Shown one piece after another: positions 1 through 6,044 of a DNA stretch of 6,044 bases; within the stretch, counting starts at the first letter, position 1; each line of letters opens with the position of its first letter. The DNA is taken from NCBI GenBank assembly GCA_905210525.1, contig CAJLXE010000105.1:1-6044 (forward strand), given 5' to 3'. The DNA is from an uncultured Clostridia bacterium (lineage in GTDB: Bacteria; Bacillota; Clostridia; HGM11327). Made by a program: the position numbers and the translations under genes. Under the pieces are notes generated by a model. The model worked only from the letters and a program-made list of their open reading frames with translations. It was not told where the DNA came from and ran no database searches.

Positions 1-55
1 ATGTAGCTTCTACGGTATTTCCTTTATTATACGTTATCTTGCTTACTCTGTCAAG
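1..55. repeat. 55-bp exact direct repeat, copy 1 (window edge)
   Basis: Bases 1-55 are identical to 2973-3027 and in the same orientation. Identity stops at base 56 (c versus t at 3028), after which the two copies are only about 60% alike. It encodes the RHS stretch DRVSKITYNKGNTVEAT. Because the copy begins at the first base of the window, the true repeat could be longer. Alternatively, 55 may be the overlap length of a de Bruijn assembly. Confidence 0.95.
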
Positions 56-145
56 CTTGTCATACACGTAGTTGACAGTCGTTCCGTTACCGTAGGTTAC
101 AAGCTTCACCATGCCGTTATACGAATTTGTGATTGTATAAAACCA
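1..145 (-). pseudogene. Orphan RHS core fragment (partial, runs off the left edge)
   Basis: On the minus strand, after an in-frame TAA at 148-146, an open frame of 48 codons runs to the window edge. It reads as YD-repeat protein, with the stretches NGMVKLVTYGNGTTVNY and YDKLDRVSKITYNKGNT. It aligns without gaps to the middle of the large RHS protein in this window (nucleotides 2973 to about 3110), at roughly 60% nucleotide identity by eye over 56-134 and at 100% over 1-55. There is no start codon or ribosome site at its beginning; the only in-frame ATG (112-110) lies inside the homologous stretch. It follows the TPR gene by only a few bases. This is the arrangement of displaced or orphan RHS modules: a piece of core, normally followed by an alternative C-terminal toxin, left downstream of the active gene and its immunity gene. 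The part that would carry another toxin tip lies outside the window. Confidence 0.75.
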
Positions 146-153
146 TTAATTCA

Positions 154-1011
154 TTATGTTGCTTTATTTTTATAATCCCAAGAAATATTGTGCACAGAGC
201 AACCAAAATAATCACAGCAAGCAATCTGTATGGGAAAAAACTTATAGCTGTCTATTATTTTTCGTCGAAGCATATCATCATTAATGATTTTATTTAAAAA
301 CTCAGACTCGTCGTCATTATATTTCAATAAGTTATATAATTTGTTCGTTTCTTCGCATTTAACAAGTGAATCTATTAAAATAGCCCACTCTTTTTCGCTC
401 AAACTCCAACCATTAAAAATATTTTCCGCTAATTTTACGACATCTTCGTATTTTTCAACAAGATAGTATAATAGCATTCTGTCTATCTCATCTAATTTAT
501 TCGTAATGCTTTCAACGCTAATTTCAAATTTTTTACCATAGTTTGCATAGATATGTGAAAACACATACAGGCCTGTCGCTGGTTCAATATAGTCAGCCAA
601 TTCCAATGAAATAGTGTTCGCTAATTGATACTGTCCTAATTGATATATAGAGGCGGCATAATTATATTGAACATCTTTATCGTTTTTAATTGTCAATGAC
701 CTACCATAGTACCTTTCGGCAGATTCAAAATCACCAAGTTCATATGAAATATATCCCATATTGTTTAATGCAATTACAGTGGCATTCATTTCTATTGATT
801 TTTGAATATATCTTTGACTTAATTTCGTTGCACTTTTTGTTTTTCCGTTTTTTAAATCCATTCCATTTTCGTATAGAAAAAACCCAAGGTTATTGTATGT
901 CCTGTAATCCGGATATAGTTTTTTATTTGTTTTAAATAAATTTTGAGCCTGTACAAAATTGCCGTGCATAAGTTGCTCCAATGCCATTCGATTAATCATT
1001 TCTGCGTCCAT
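154..1011 (-). CDS. TPR-repeat protein, candidate immunity protein of the RHS toxin
   Basis: This is a 285-residue soluble protein with no signal peptide or membrane segment, so it is expected in the cytoplasm. The N-terminal half is made of tetratricopeptide-like helical pairs: about residues 7-39, 76-109 (the clearest, with NNMGYISYELGDFESAERYY) and 113-145. The C-terminal half is charged, probably helical, and not recognised; it carries cysteines at 265, 266 and 271. The start is firm: AAGGAG sits 6 nt before the ATG. It begins 15 bp after the stop of the RHS gene on the same strand, so the two are probably co-transcribed. By position it should neutralise the RHS tip toxin, because polymorphic toxin genes are normally followed directly by their immunity gene. 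The protein belongs to no immunity family I can name, so that role is inferred from position only. The gene is clearly AT-richer (about 27% GC in a sampled 60-base line) than the RHS core or the Dus gene, as is common for toxin and immunity modules that move independently. Confidence 0.8.
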   Translation of the reverse strand: MDAEMINRMALEQLMHGNFVQAQNLFKTNKKLYPDYRTYNNLGFFLYENGMDLKNGKTKSATKLSQRYIQKSIEMNATVIALNNMGYISYELGDFESAERYYGRSLTIKNDKDVQYNYAASIYQLGQYQLANTISLELADYIEPATGLYVFSHIYANYGKKFEISVESITNKLDEIDRMLLYYLVEKYEDVVKLAENIFNGWSLSEKEWAILIDSLVKCEETNKLYNLLKYNDDESEFLNKIINDDMLRRKIIDSYKFFPIQIACCDYFGCSVHNISWDYKNKAT

Positions 1012-1017
1012 ATTTGA

Positions 1018-1023
1018 CTCCTT
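1018..1023 (-). promoter_or_regulatory. Strong Shine-Dalgarno site of the TPR gene
   Basis: AAGGAG on the minus strand, 6 nt before the ATG at 1011. It fixes the start and is typical of Firmicutes. The three gene starts in the right part of the window (4635, 4785, 5784) have no such site, as is usual in Bacteroidota. Confidence 0.85.
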
Positions 1024-1026
1024 ATA

Positions 1027-1296
1027 TCAAAACAGCGGTATTTTACCTTTTCCAGGTCTCATATGCCCTCCAGGATATCTGTTTATGTATCCTTTACCAT
1101 CACCTCTGTTAACGTCCCAATGACCACCGCCATGTCCAATATCTGTACCCGTCGGAGCAGGAACCCATATATTTCCTTTCCTATCTTTCCAACCGGTTTT
1201 TCCATCTTTAGTTTTACCTTTAACTGCACCTCCTTTAGGAGCTATATATCCATCTTTTGCAGTAGGTTGCTGTCCCGGTTTAACAACAGGTCTACC
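1027..1296 (-). other. Predicted C-terminal toxin tip (HGGGHWDV, Ntox37-like)
   Basis: This covers about residues 1114-1202 of the RHS protein, after the DPYG end of the core, a hydrophobic segment and an acidic linker. Visible motifs are GWKDRKGNIWVP (1148-1159), HGGGHWDV (1168-1175) and GYINRYPGG (1182-1190), with a basic glycine-rich end. From memory, the order G-W-x-D-x-x-G-N-x-W-V-P, then H-G-G-x-H-W-D-V, then G-Y-x-N-x-Y-P-G-G matches the polymorphic toxin type 37 (Ntox37) family. I cannot confirm that without a profile search. The histidines (H1168, H1172), W1173 and D1174 are candidate active-site residues, by inference. The activity (nuclease or other) is not established by the sequence. 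A tip placed directly after the core, with a small gene 15 bp downstream, is the standard toxin-immunity layout. Confidence 0.65.
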
Positions 1297-4200
1297 CTTT
1301 TCGTCGACCTCATCATCTTGTGAGTGCTCATCAGTAATATTCTGTGGCGCATCAACAGTCCCATCATTTTCCTTATCAAATAAATCCGCTATATTATCAT
1401 ATATATTTTCAATACCATTTTGAAGAAGGTGAGTTTCGTTTTCAATTTCTGCCACAACCATAGCTGTAGCAACAATGCCGGTTCCTAATAAAACATAGTA
1501 AGCACTGGTGGCAATCAAAGAAAGAGTTACAACAAACATCCCATATGGATCGTAATACCGCACCGGATTATTATAACAGTACGCATATAAATTTAATCCA
1601 TGTAAATCGTTATATATATACGCGTCCGCATTAATAAACCTACCCGTTACAGGATCATAGTATCTGGTCTGCAAGTAATACAGTCCCGTCTCGGTATCAT
1701 AATAATACCCTCTGTACCTTAGCGGGTTATATGCGCCGATAGTGTTTGCAAGAGAACCTGTTGTTGTTACGTTCCCCCATGCGTCATATGTATACGTTAC
1801 AACAACAGTGCCGCTTGTATTGTATATCGCAACAATCTCTCCCTGCAAATTCTTCGCATATATATAGCTATCAAAATTATCTACCGCATAGCTCTTTGTT
1901 CTATACTTAAAGCCTATCGGCGAACCGTTTTCATCATATATGTAGATAAGCATATCGTCGCCGTACTCTTCATATATAAGCAGGTCCCCGTCATAATAAT
2001 ACTTATGTTCAACTCCGTTTACGGTCTTAGATATGCGCAGACCCGTATCATCATATCCGTACGTAACGCTGTTTGAGCCTTTAACCGCCGTGGCAAGTTC
2101 TCTTCCCTTTTTCCACGTAAATGTCATGCTTGTTCCGTTATAATACGACAGCGGATTTCCGATTGCGTCATATGTCAGCGCCGTTCCGTTGAATTTCGTA
2201 AGCTGGTCCTTCCAGCTCGTATTGCCGTATGTATATGTGTTCGTACTCTGCACGGTACCGAGTGTTCCGGTAGTAAACGCATATGTCTTTTTGCTCGTTA
2301 TGTTGCCTGCGTTATCGTACGCATAAACATATGTCTTATTCGCGTCCTTATTATCCTCGCGCGTAAGCCTGCCCAAAGTATCGTACGTATATCTGAAAAC
2401 AACTGTTCCCGCCGCATTTTTTATTGCGATTATGTTACCGTTGGCGTCATACGTATAATTGAATGTGTTTGCGGTTGTGCCGTTTATTTTATACGCGTAC
2501 TGCGACACCTGCGTTGACTGCCCGGTTGAACTTGTCGTATAGGTATACGTTCCCGTATTGCTTACCAAAGTATTTCCCGTATTGCCGGTAATTTTCGTCT
2601 CTTTTGATTTCAGTCTGCCCAGTCCGTCATACTGCGGCACAACTCCGTAACCTTTGGTTGCTGTTCCGATATTGTGTTCTATTTCAAGCGAGCTTAAACG
2701 TCCCTTTGCGTCGTATGAATATCGGTAATTCTGCAAAAGATTATATGTCGATGTTCCCGACACCACATACTCGTGCATATACGTTACGTTTGAAATCCTG
2801 AGTTCTTCATCATATGTATACCAACCCGCAAGCTTACTGCTGTTTGTGTTCGTATCAACATTGATAAAGCCCGTCATTCTGCCGTCCATATCGTACTTAT
2901 ACAGCAGCTTCCTTTTCTGTGTGCTGTCCGTTATCTTTGTCAGATTTCCGTTTGAATCGTATTCATACAGATATGTAGCTTCTACGGTATTTCCTTTATT
3001 ATACGTTATCTTGCTTACTCTGTCAAGTACATCATACTCATAGCTTATGCTCATGCCGTTGCCGTACGTGATCTTTTTGGCTTTGCCGTTCCTTGAGTTC
3101 TTTATTATCGACGAAACCACCGTTGAGCCTATTTTTACAGAGCTTACATCTCCGAACGCGTCATATGTAAACGTATATGTCGTCCCGTTTGCAGTTATTG
3201 TCGCAAGCTGATCCGCGCTGTTGTACGTGTACGAAACCTGCGCCGAACCTGTCACCGCGCTCCATGTTGAGCTGTATGTTGCAGGCTGAACAAGCGTAAG
3301 GTTGCCTTTGGCATCATATGTGTAGCAAATGCCCTTGTTATCCGGATAAATCACGGCTTTCAGAAGTCCTTTTGCAGCGTCGTAAAAATACCGTGTAACC
3401 TTGCCGAGAGTATCGGTTGATGTTGCAAGCGAGCCGAAAATCTTGCTTCCCGATGTGATATTGTAAGTGCTTGTCGTTTTGTAATACGATGAAGTTGCCG
3501 TGCCGCTTGCATTAAGTTCGCAGGTTTTCGTTTCCGTAACCAGACCGCATTTGTATTCCGTTGACGATGTACTGCTTCCGTATTTGTATGTCACGGACAT
3601 TTGCGGAGTAATTGTTCCGAGTGACGCTTCTATTAACTGCATGGGCATATCGCTCGGGCTTATATACAGCATATTTCCGCTGTACTTACTGAATTTTTCC
3701 GTTACAAGTCTTTGCTTTGAATCATATTCATATGTTGTTATACCGCTCTTGGTTACTGTTTTGGAAACATTGCCGTTGCTGTCGTAATAATAATACGCTG
3801 TACCGCTTCCCGAAAGCTTAAGGCGAAGCTTGCCGTCGGGATAATAATAATACTGCGCGGCAGAGCTTGTATTCTCGCATATTACGGACACATCATCAAA
3901 AAATGCAGTTCCGTTGTTTCGCGAATACACACAGCTTACGCTTATTCCTTTCAGCTTTTTGCCTGCCGGAATAACAATATTGCCGCTCATGTAACTCCAT
4001 ACATTGGGAGTTCCCGTAAATTCAAAATACTTGCTTTCAACAACGGTTTCATTCGTATAGTATTCCACATCAACCTTCAAGCCGAAAAAGCTGTTGTCGT
4101 TGTTCATAGCCACGCTCGCCCAACCGAACGCCGAAACCGTAAGAAGCATATCCTGTTCAACCGGAATATACGCATAATAGCTGCTCGAATTTACCGAGAA

Positions 4201-4635
4201 AACCTTTTGTTTTGCATATCTTTCCGCAGAAAGGCTTCCTGTTACAGCAAGCACTTTATTGAACGGTGCGCTTGCTGTTGAAATATATACGTTTCCGTTC
4301 GGCGCACTCCAGAATGACAACGGAGTATTACCGGCATTGCTTCCCGGAGCAGACGCAAAATTATCCTCAAAGCTTCCGTTTTTGACAACATTCAGCTTTT
4401 GCGCTCCCGTTGAACGCGCAAGCATAACGTTATCAACATACAAATACGAGCTTGCAGGAACCTCAGTACCGCCCTTGATCTGAATACTGGCACCTGGGAC
4501 CGACTCCCCAGTTTGATCAACGACTGTACCCCGTACAAGTACTTGGGCTACTGCCACAGAGAAAGAAAATAAGGTTAACAGCATCATACTGAAGCCTCTC
4601 TTCCATGAAAAATTTGTTCGGAATCCGGTTTGCAT
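1027..4635 (-). CDS. SusC-N-terminus/RHS-repeat polymorphic toxin fusion
   Basis: This is a 1202-residue RHS (YD-repeat) protein with a foreign start. Residues 1-30 are a Sec signal peptide with likely cleavage AVA|Q. Residues 32-55 (VRGTVVDQTGESVPGAS, then IQIKG) are the first strands of the carboxypeptidase regulatory-like domain of a Bacteroidota SusC/TonB receptor. From about residue 56 the protein changes abruptly. Residues 61-74 resemble the last strand of a jelly-roll domain (SYLYVDNVML). Residues 83-254 look like a full carbohydrate-binding-like jelly roll (NGSFED at the start, FFDDVSV at the end). Residues 262-930 are YD repeats. Residues 929-1032 are the RHS-associated core (YYYDTETGLYYLQTRYYDP, ending in DPYG), in the form usual for Firmicutes. 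A hydrophobic stretch (1035-1061) and a toxin-like tip (1114-1202) follow. RHS shells of this family fold into a closed cage that holds the C-terminal toxin and releases it after cleavage. The missing plug, TonB barrel and RHS N-terminal repeats show that both parents are truncated. Whether the fusion is real or an assembly chimera is open. Confidence 0.85.
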   Translation of the reverse strand: MQTGFRTNFSWKRGFSMMLLTLFSFSVAVAQVLVRGTVVDQTGESVPGASIQIKGGTEVPASSYLYVDNVMLARSTGAQKLNVVKNGSFEDNFASAPGSNAGNTPLSFWSAPNGNVYISTASAPFNKVLAVTGSLSAERYAKQKVFSVNSSSYYAYIPVEQDMLLTVSAFGWASVAMNNDNSFFGLKVDVEYYTNETVVESKYFEFTGTPNVWSYMSGNIVIPAGKKLKGISVSCVYSRNNGTAFFDDVSVICENTSSAAQYYYYPDGKLRLKLSGSGTAYYYYDSNGNVSKTVTKSGITTYEYDSKQRLVTEKFSKYSGNMLYISPSDMPMQLIEASLGTITPQMSVTYKYGSSTSSTEYKCGLVTETKTCELNASGTATSSYYKTTSTYNITSGSKIFGSLATSTDTLGKVTRYFYDAAKGLLKAVIYPDNKGICYTYDAKGNLTLVQPATYSSTWSAVTGSAQVSYTYNSADQLATITANGTTYTFTYDAFGDVSSVKIGSTVVSSIIKNSRNGKAKKITYGNGMSISYEYDVLDRVSKITYNKGNTVEATYLYEYDSNGNLTKITDSTQKRKLLYKYDMDGRMTGFINVDTNTNSSKLAGWYTYDEELRISNVTYMHEYVVSGTSTYNLLQNYRYSYDAKGRLSSLEIEHNIGTATKGYGVVPQYDGLGRLKSKETKITGNTGNTLVSNTGTYTYTTSSTGQSTQVSQYAYKINGTTANTFNYTYDANGNIIAIKNAAGTVVFRYTYDTLGRLTREDNKDANKTYVYAYDNAGNITSKKTYAFTTGTLGTVQSTNTYTYGNTSWKDQLTKFNGTALTYDAIGNPLSYYNGTSMTFTWKKGRELATAVKGSNSVTYGYDDTGLRISKTVNGVEHKYYYDGDLLIYEEYGDDMLIYIYDENGSPIGFKYRTKSYAVDNFDSYIYAKNLQGEIVAIYNTSGTVVVTYTYDAWGNVTTTGSLANTIGAYNPLRYRGYYYDTETGLYYLQTRYYDPVTGRFINADAYIYNDLHGLNLYAYCYNNPVRYYDPYGMFVVTLSLIATSAYYVLLGTGIVATAMVVAEIENETHLLQNGIENIYDNIADLFDKENDGTVDAPQNITDEHSQDDEVDEKGRPVVKPGQQPTAKDGYIAPKGGAVKGKTKDGKTGWKDRKGNIWVPAPTGTDIGHGGGHWDVNRGDGKGYINRYPGGHMRPGKGKIPLF
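2973..3027. repeat. 55-bp exact direct repeat, copy 2 (inside the RHS core)
   Basis: Identical to bases 1-55 in the same orientation; it encodes part of a YD repeat in the middle of the RHS shell. Homologous recombination between the two copies would delete the toxin tip and TPR gene and join the shell to whatever lies left of the window. That would be a tip swap of the kind proposed for RHS loci. Confidence 0.95.
4471..4635 (-). other. SusC/TonB-receptor 5' segment captured by the RHS gene
   Basis: These 55 codons carry the extended SusC-type leader (WKRGF followed by a hydrophobic run ending AVAQ) and the opening of the regulatory-like domain (GTVVDQTGESVPGA). In an intact SusC this domain continues after IQIKG for about 50 more residues, then leads to the TonB plug and barrel. 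Here the next codons belong to the RHS protein. The start at 4635 has no Shine-Dalgarno site and a Bacteroidota -7 element about 40 nt upstream, so promoter, start and secretion signal all come from the Bacteroidota side. Confidence 0.8.
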
Positions 4636-4674
4636 ACTATTAGTTTTACATTTTTAATTAGATTTGTCAATGCG

Positions 4675-4682
4675 CAAAATTA
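4675..4682 (-). promoter_or_regulatory. Bacteroidota -7 promoter element of the SusC-RHS fusion gene
   Basis: The minus strand reads TAATTTTG, a full match to the Bacteroidota sigma-ABfr -7 consensus TAnnTTTG. Transcription would begin near 4668-4670, leaving a leader of roughly 33 nt before the ATG at 4635. A TTTG lies upstream, but at a spacing of about 25 rather than 19-21, so the -33 element is weak. The promoter is divergent from that of the Dus gene. Confidence 0.6.
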
Positions 4683-4761
4683 AGTACTGATACCCTAATT
4701 TACAGGCCAAAATTATTCAATTATGATACAAAAACATACATATACCAAAGTATATTCGATG

Positions 4762-4769
4762 TATCTTTG
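4762..4769 (+). promoter_or_regulatory. Bacteroidota -7 promoter element of the Dus gene
   Basis: TATCTTTG matches TAnnTTTG and is followed by C, as is common. Transcription would start near 4773-4776, about 10 nt before the ATG at 4785, giving a very short leader. No clear -33 TTTG lies at the expected distance. This element overlaps the in-frame TTG at 4767, which argues against TTG as the start. Confidence 0.65.
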
Positions 4770-4784
4770 CACAAAAATAACGTA

Positions 4785-5729
4785 ATGCAAGACATTCTAC
4801 CCATTCACTTCGCTCCATTGCAAGGCTATACGGATGCTTTTTACCGTAATGCACACGCTGCCTGTTTCGGTGGCATAGACAGTTATTATACTCCGTTCGT
4901 ACGACTGGAAAAAGACGGTTTCCGGAATAAAGATGTCCGTGAGATCGCTCCGGAAAGTAATCAGGTGCCTCATTTAGTTCCTCAACTCATAGCTCCGTCC
5001 ATAGAAAAGGCGGAGACAATCTTATCCCTTTTTATAGAAAAAGGATATAAGGAGGCGGATATTAATCTGGGCTGCCCGTTTCCGCTTCTGGCTAAACGGC
5101 ACAACGGTTCCGGCATTCTGCCTTATCCGGACGAAGTGAAAACATTATTGGGACTGACTCTGAAATATCCGCAAATCAGTTTTTCCGTAAAGATGAGACT
5201 GGGCTGGGAGAATCCCGACGAATGCCTGCAACTCGCTCCTATATTAAATGACCTGCCGCTACGCCACATCACGATGCATCCCCGTCTGGGAAAACAGCAA
5301 TATAAAGGAAGTGTAGACCTCAATGGGTTCGACGCTTTCCTGAATGTCTGCCAACATCCGCTCATATATAATGGCGACATTAATTGCCCGGATGACGTTC
5401 ACCGCATCCGGCAACAATTCCCCGCATTGGCAGGAGTGATGATCGGACGCGGACTGCTCGCAAACCCGGCATTAGCTTTGGAGTATAAGGAAAACCGTAC
5501 GCTGACACCCGACGAGATGAAAGAGAAACTGCATATCATGCATACTTCCGTCTACAATCAGTACGCCGCACAACTGGAAGGAGGCGACGGGCAGCTTCTG
5601 AACAAGATGAAAACGTTTTGGGAATATCTCGCACCGAATGCGGACAGAAAACTAATGAAAGCAATCCATAAAAGCACAAGCCTCAGCAAATATAATCAGG
5701 CTATCCAAGCCTTTTTTAGTCAACGATAA
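4785..5729 (+). CDS. dus: tRNA-dihydrouridine synthase (Dus family, FMN-dependent)
   Basis: This enzyme reduces a uridine in the tRNA D-loop to dihydrouridine in the cytoplasm, using FMN and NADPH. The protein is 314 residues from ATG 4785, close to the usual 310-340 of the family. Family landmarks are APLQGYTD (10-17, the FMN-binding opening), INLGCPFP (93-100, with Cys97 as the expected catalytic acid), SVKMRLGW (134-141), HITMHPRLGKQQYKG (161-175), NGDI (196-199) and GVMIGRGLLANP (217-228, phosphate binding). The C-terminal helical part (KTFWEYL, YNQAIQAF) fits the tRNA-binding domain. The LGWENPDE segment and this C-terminus resemble DusC-type proteins, but the exact uridine modified cannot be assigned. 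An in-frame TTG 18 nt upstream would add six residues; it lies within the -7 box, so ATG is preferred. There is no Shine-Dalgarno site, as is normal in Bacteroidota. It is a housekeeping gene unrelated to the toxin locus. Confidence 0.93.
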   Translation: MQDILPIHFAPLQGYTDAFYRNAHAACFGGIDSYYTPFVRLEKDGFRNKDVREIAPESNQVPHLVPQLIAPSIEKAETILSLFIEKGYKEADINLGCPFPLLAKRHNGSGILPYPDEVKTLLGLTLKYPQISFSVKMRLGWENPDECLQLAPILNDLPLRHITMHPRLGKQQYKGSVDLNGFDAFLNVCQHPLIYNGDINCPDDVHRIRQQFPALAGVMIGRGLLANPALALEYKENRTLTPDEMKEKLHIMHTSVYNQYAAQLEGGDGQLLNKMKTFWEYLAPNADRKLMKAIHKSTSLSKYNQAIQAFFSQR

Positions 5730-5751
5730 ACTGATTACCAGTTATTTTGTG

Positions 5752-5759
5752 TAATTTTG
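5752..5759 (+). promoter_or_regulatory. Bacteroidota -7 promoter element of the porin gene
   Basis: TAATTTTG followed by C, 23 bp after the Dus stop codon and 24 bp before the ATG at 5784. The predicted leader is about 20 nt. The porin gene thus appears to have its own promoter rather than depending on read-through from dus. No convincing -33 element is visible. Confidence 0.6.
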
Positions 5760-5783
5760 CGCCCGTTTATAAACAAGCACATT

Positions 5784-6044
5784 ATGAAAAAATACATTTT
5801 AATCTCGCTTTGCCTGCTAACGGCCGCAGGCAGCTTCGCACAGAACAAGGATTTCAAGTTTAAATTCTATGGGCAGATCCGTACCGACTTCTATTATAAT
5901 AGTCGTGCTAACGAAGAAACCGTAGACGGATTATTTTATATGTACCCCAAAGATAAGGTACGCGATGAGGACGGAAACGACTTGAACTCAACGCCGAACA
6001 GCAACTTTTATACCTTGTATTCACGCTTGGGCGTAGATGTGGCC
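5784..6044 (+). CDS. DcaP-like outer-membrane porin, 5' part only (partial)
   Basis: An open frame of 87 codons starts at ATG 5784 and continues past the right edge. Residues 1-19 form a Sec signal peptide (MKKYILISL, then a hydrophobic run to SFA|Q). Cys10 is preceded by Leu and is not in a lipobox, so a lipoprotein is unlikely. The mature protein begins with FKFKFYGQIRTDFYYNSR and later LYSRLGVDVA, alternating patterns of the first strands of an outer-membrane barrel. The wording (YGQIRTDFYYNSRANEE, DGLFYMYPKD) resembles the DcaP-like porins common in Bacteroides, which are trimeric channels for small solutes. The family call comes from memory of such sequences and rests on the N-terminus only. 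There is no Shine-Dalgarno site; a -7 element precedes it. Confidence 0.7.
   Translation, partial: MKKYILISLCLLTAAGSFAQNKDFKFKFYGQIRTDFYYNSRANEETVDGLFYMYPKDKVRDEDGNDLNSTPNSNFYTLYSRLGVDVA

Noticed and set aside
1781..3320. Recurring short sequence like gcgtcatatg (for example 1781, 2165, 2444, 3158), considered as a CRISPR or interspersed repeat
   Set aside because: The copies encode the conserved YD of successive YD repeats, keep reading frame and vary at synonymous sites; they are protein repeats, not a nucleotide array.
2604..3787. Several plus-strand open frames of 60-95 codons inside the RHS gene, and others at 284-466, 690-935, 1063-1323 and 4259-4483
   Set aside because: They are antisense to well-supported genes, have no recognisable domains or upstream ribosome sites, and arise from the composition of the opposite strand.
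4767..4784. TTG start six codons upstream for the Dus protein
   Set aside because: The TTG is part of the -7 promoter element (4762-4769) and would lie upstream of the predicted transcript start; the extra residues HKNNV are not family-like.
5123..5380. Minus-strand open frame of 85 codons inside the Dus gene
   Set aside because: It is antisense to conserved Dus motifs, and its protein sequence has no family features.
5729..5743. Possible terminator hairpin after dus (AACTG-ATTAC-CAGTT)
   Set aside because: The stem is only 5 bp with two G-C pairs and has no U-run directly after it; it overlaps the upstream region of the next promoter.
5784..5840. Lipoprotein signal at Cys10 of the porin
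   Set aside because: The residue before Cys is Leu, not Gly/Ala/Ser, and a good signal peptidase I site (SFA|Q) follows.

Overview
The window appears to join two kinds of DNA. The right part (about 4471-6044) looks like a Bacteroides/Phocaeicola-type genome. It has three promoters with the Bacteroidota -7 element (TAnnTTTG), no Shine-Dalgarno sequences at its three gene starts, a SusC-type N-terminus, a tRNA-dihydrouridine synthase and the start of an outer-membrane porin. The left part (1 to about 4470) looks like a Firmicutes (clostridial) polymorphic-toxin locus. It has an RHS/YD-repeat protein with a clostridial-style terminal core, a C-terminal toxin tip, a small TPR gene 15 bp downstream with a strong AAGGAG ribosome binding site, and a fragment of a second RHS core.

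Layout, read along the minus strand from right to left. A Bacteroides-type promoter (4675-4682) and start codon (4635) encode a signal peptide and the first residues of a SusC regulatory-like domain. At about 4468-4480 this runs in frame into a jelly-roll domain and a long YD-repeat shell. The shell ends in the RHS-associated core (DPYG at residues 1029-1032), followed by a hydrophobic segment and a short toxin-like tip with an HGGGHWDV motif. Next come the TPR protein (154-1011), best read as the candidate immunity protein, and an orphan RHS core piece (1-145) that runs off the left edge. The last 55 bp of that piece are identical to 2973-3027 inside the main RHS gene. On the plus strand, diverging from the fusion gene, lie the Dus gene (4785-5729) and a truncated DcaP-like porin gene (5784-6044).

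How the parts could work together: the RHS shell would enclose and export the tip toxin, the TPR protein would protect the producer, and the orphan core piece could recombine with the main core to swap the tip. The main caution is that the SusC-RHS join may be an assembly or library chimera. The organisms on its two sides look different, and the window begins exactly on a 55-bp repeat, as a de Bruijn assembly contig end would. If the join is real, it is a toxin gene placed under a Bacteroidota promoter and secretion signal.
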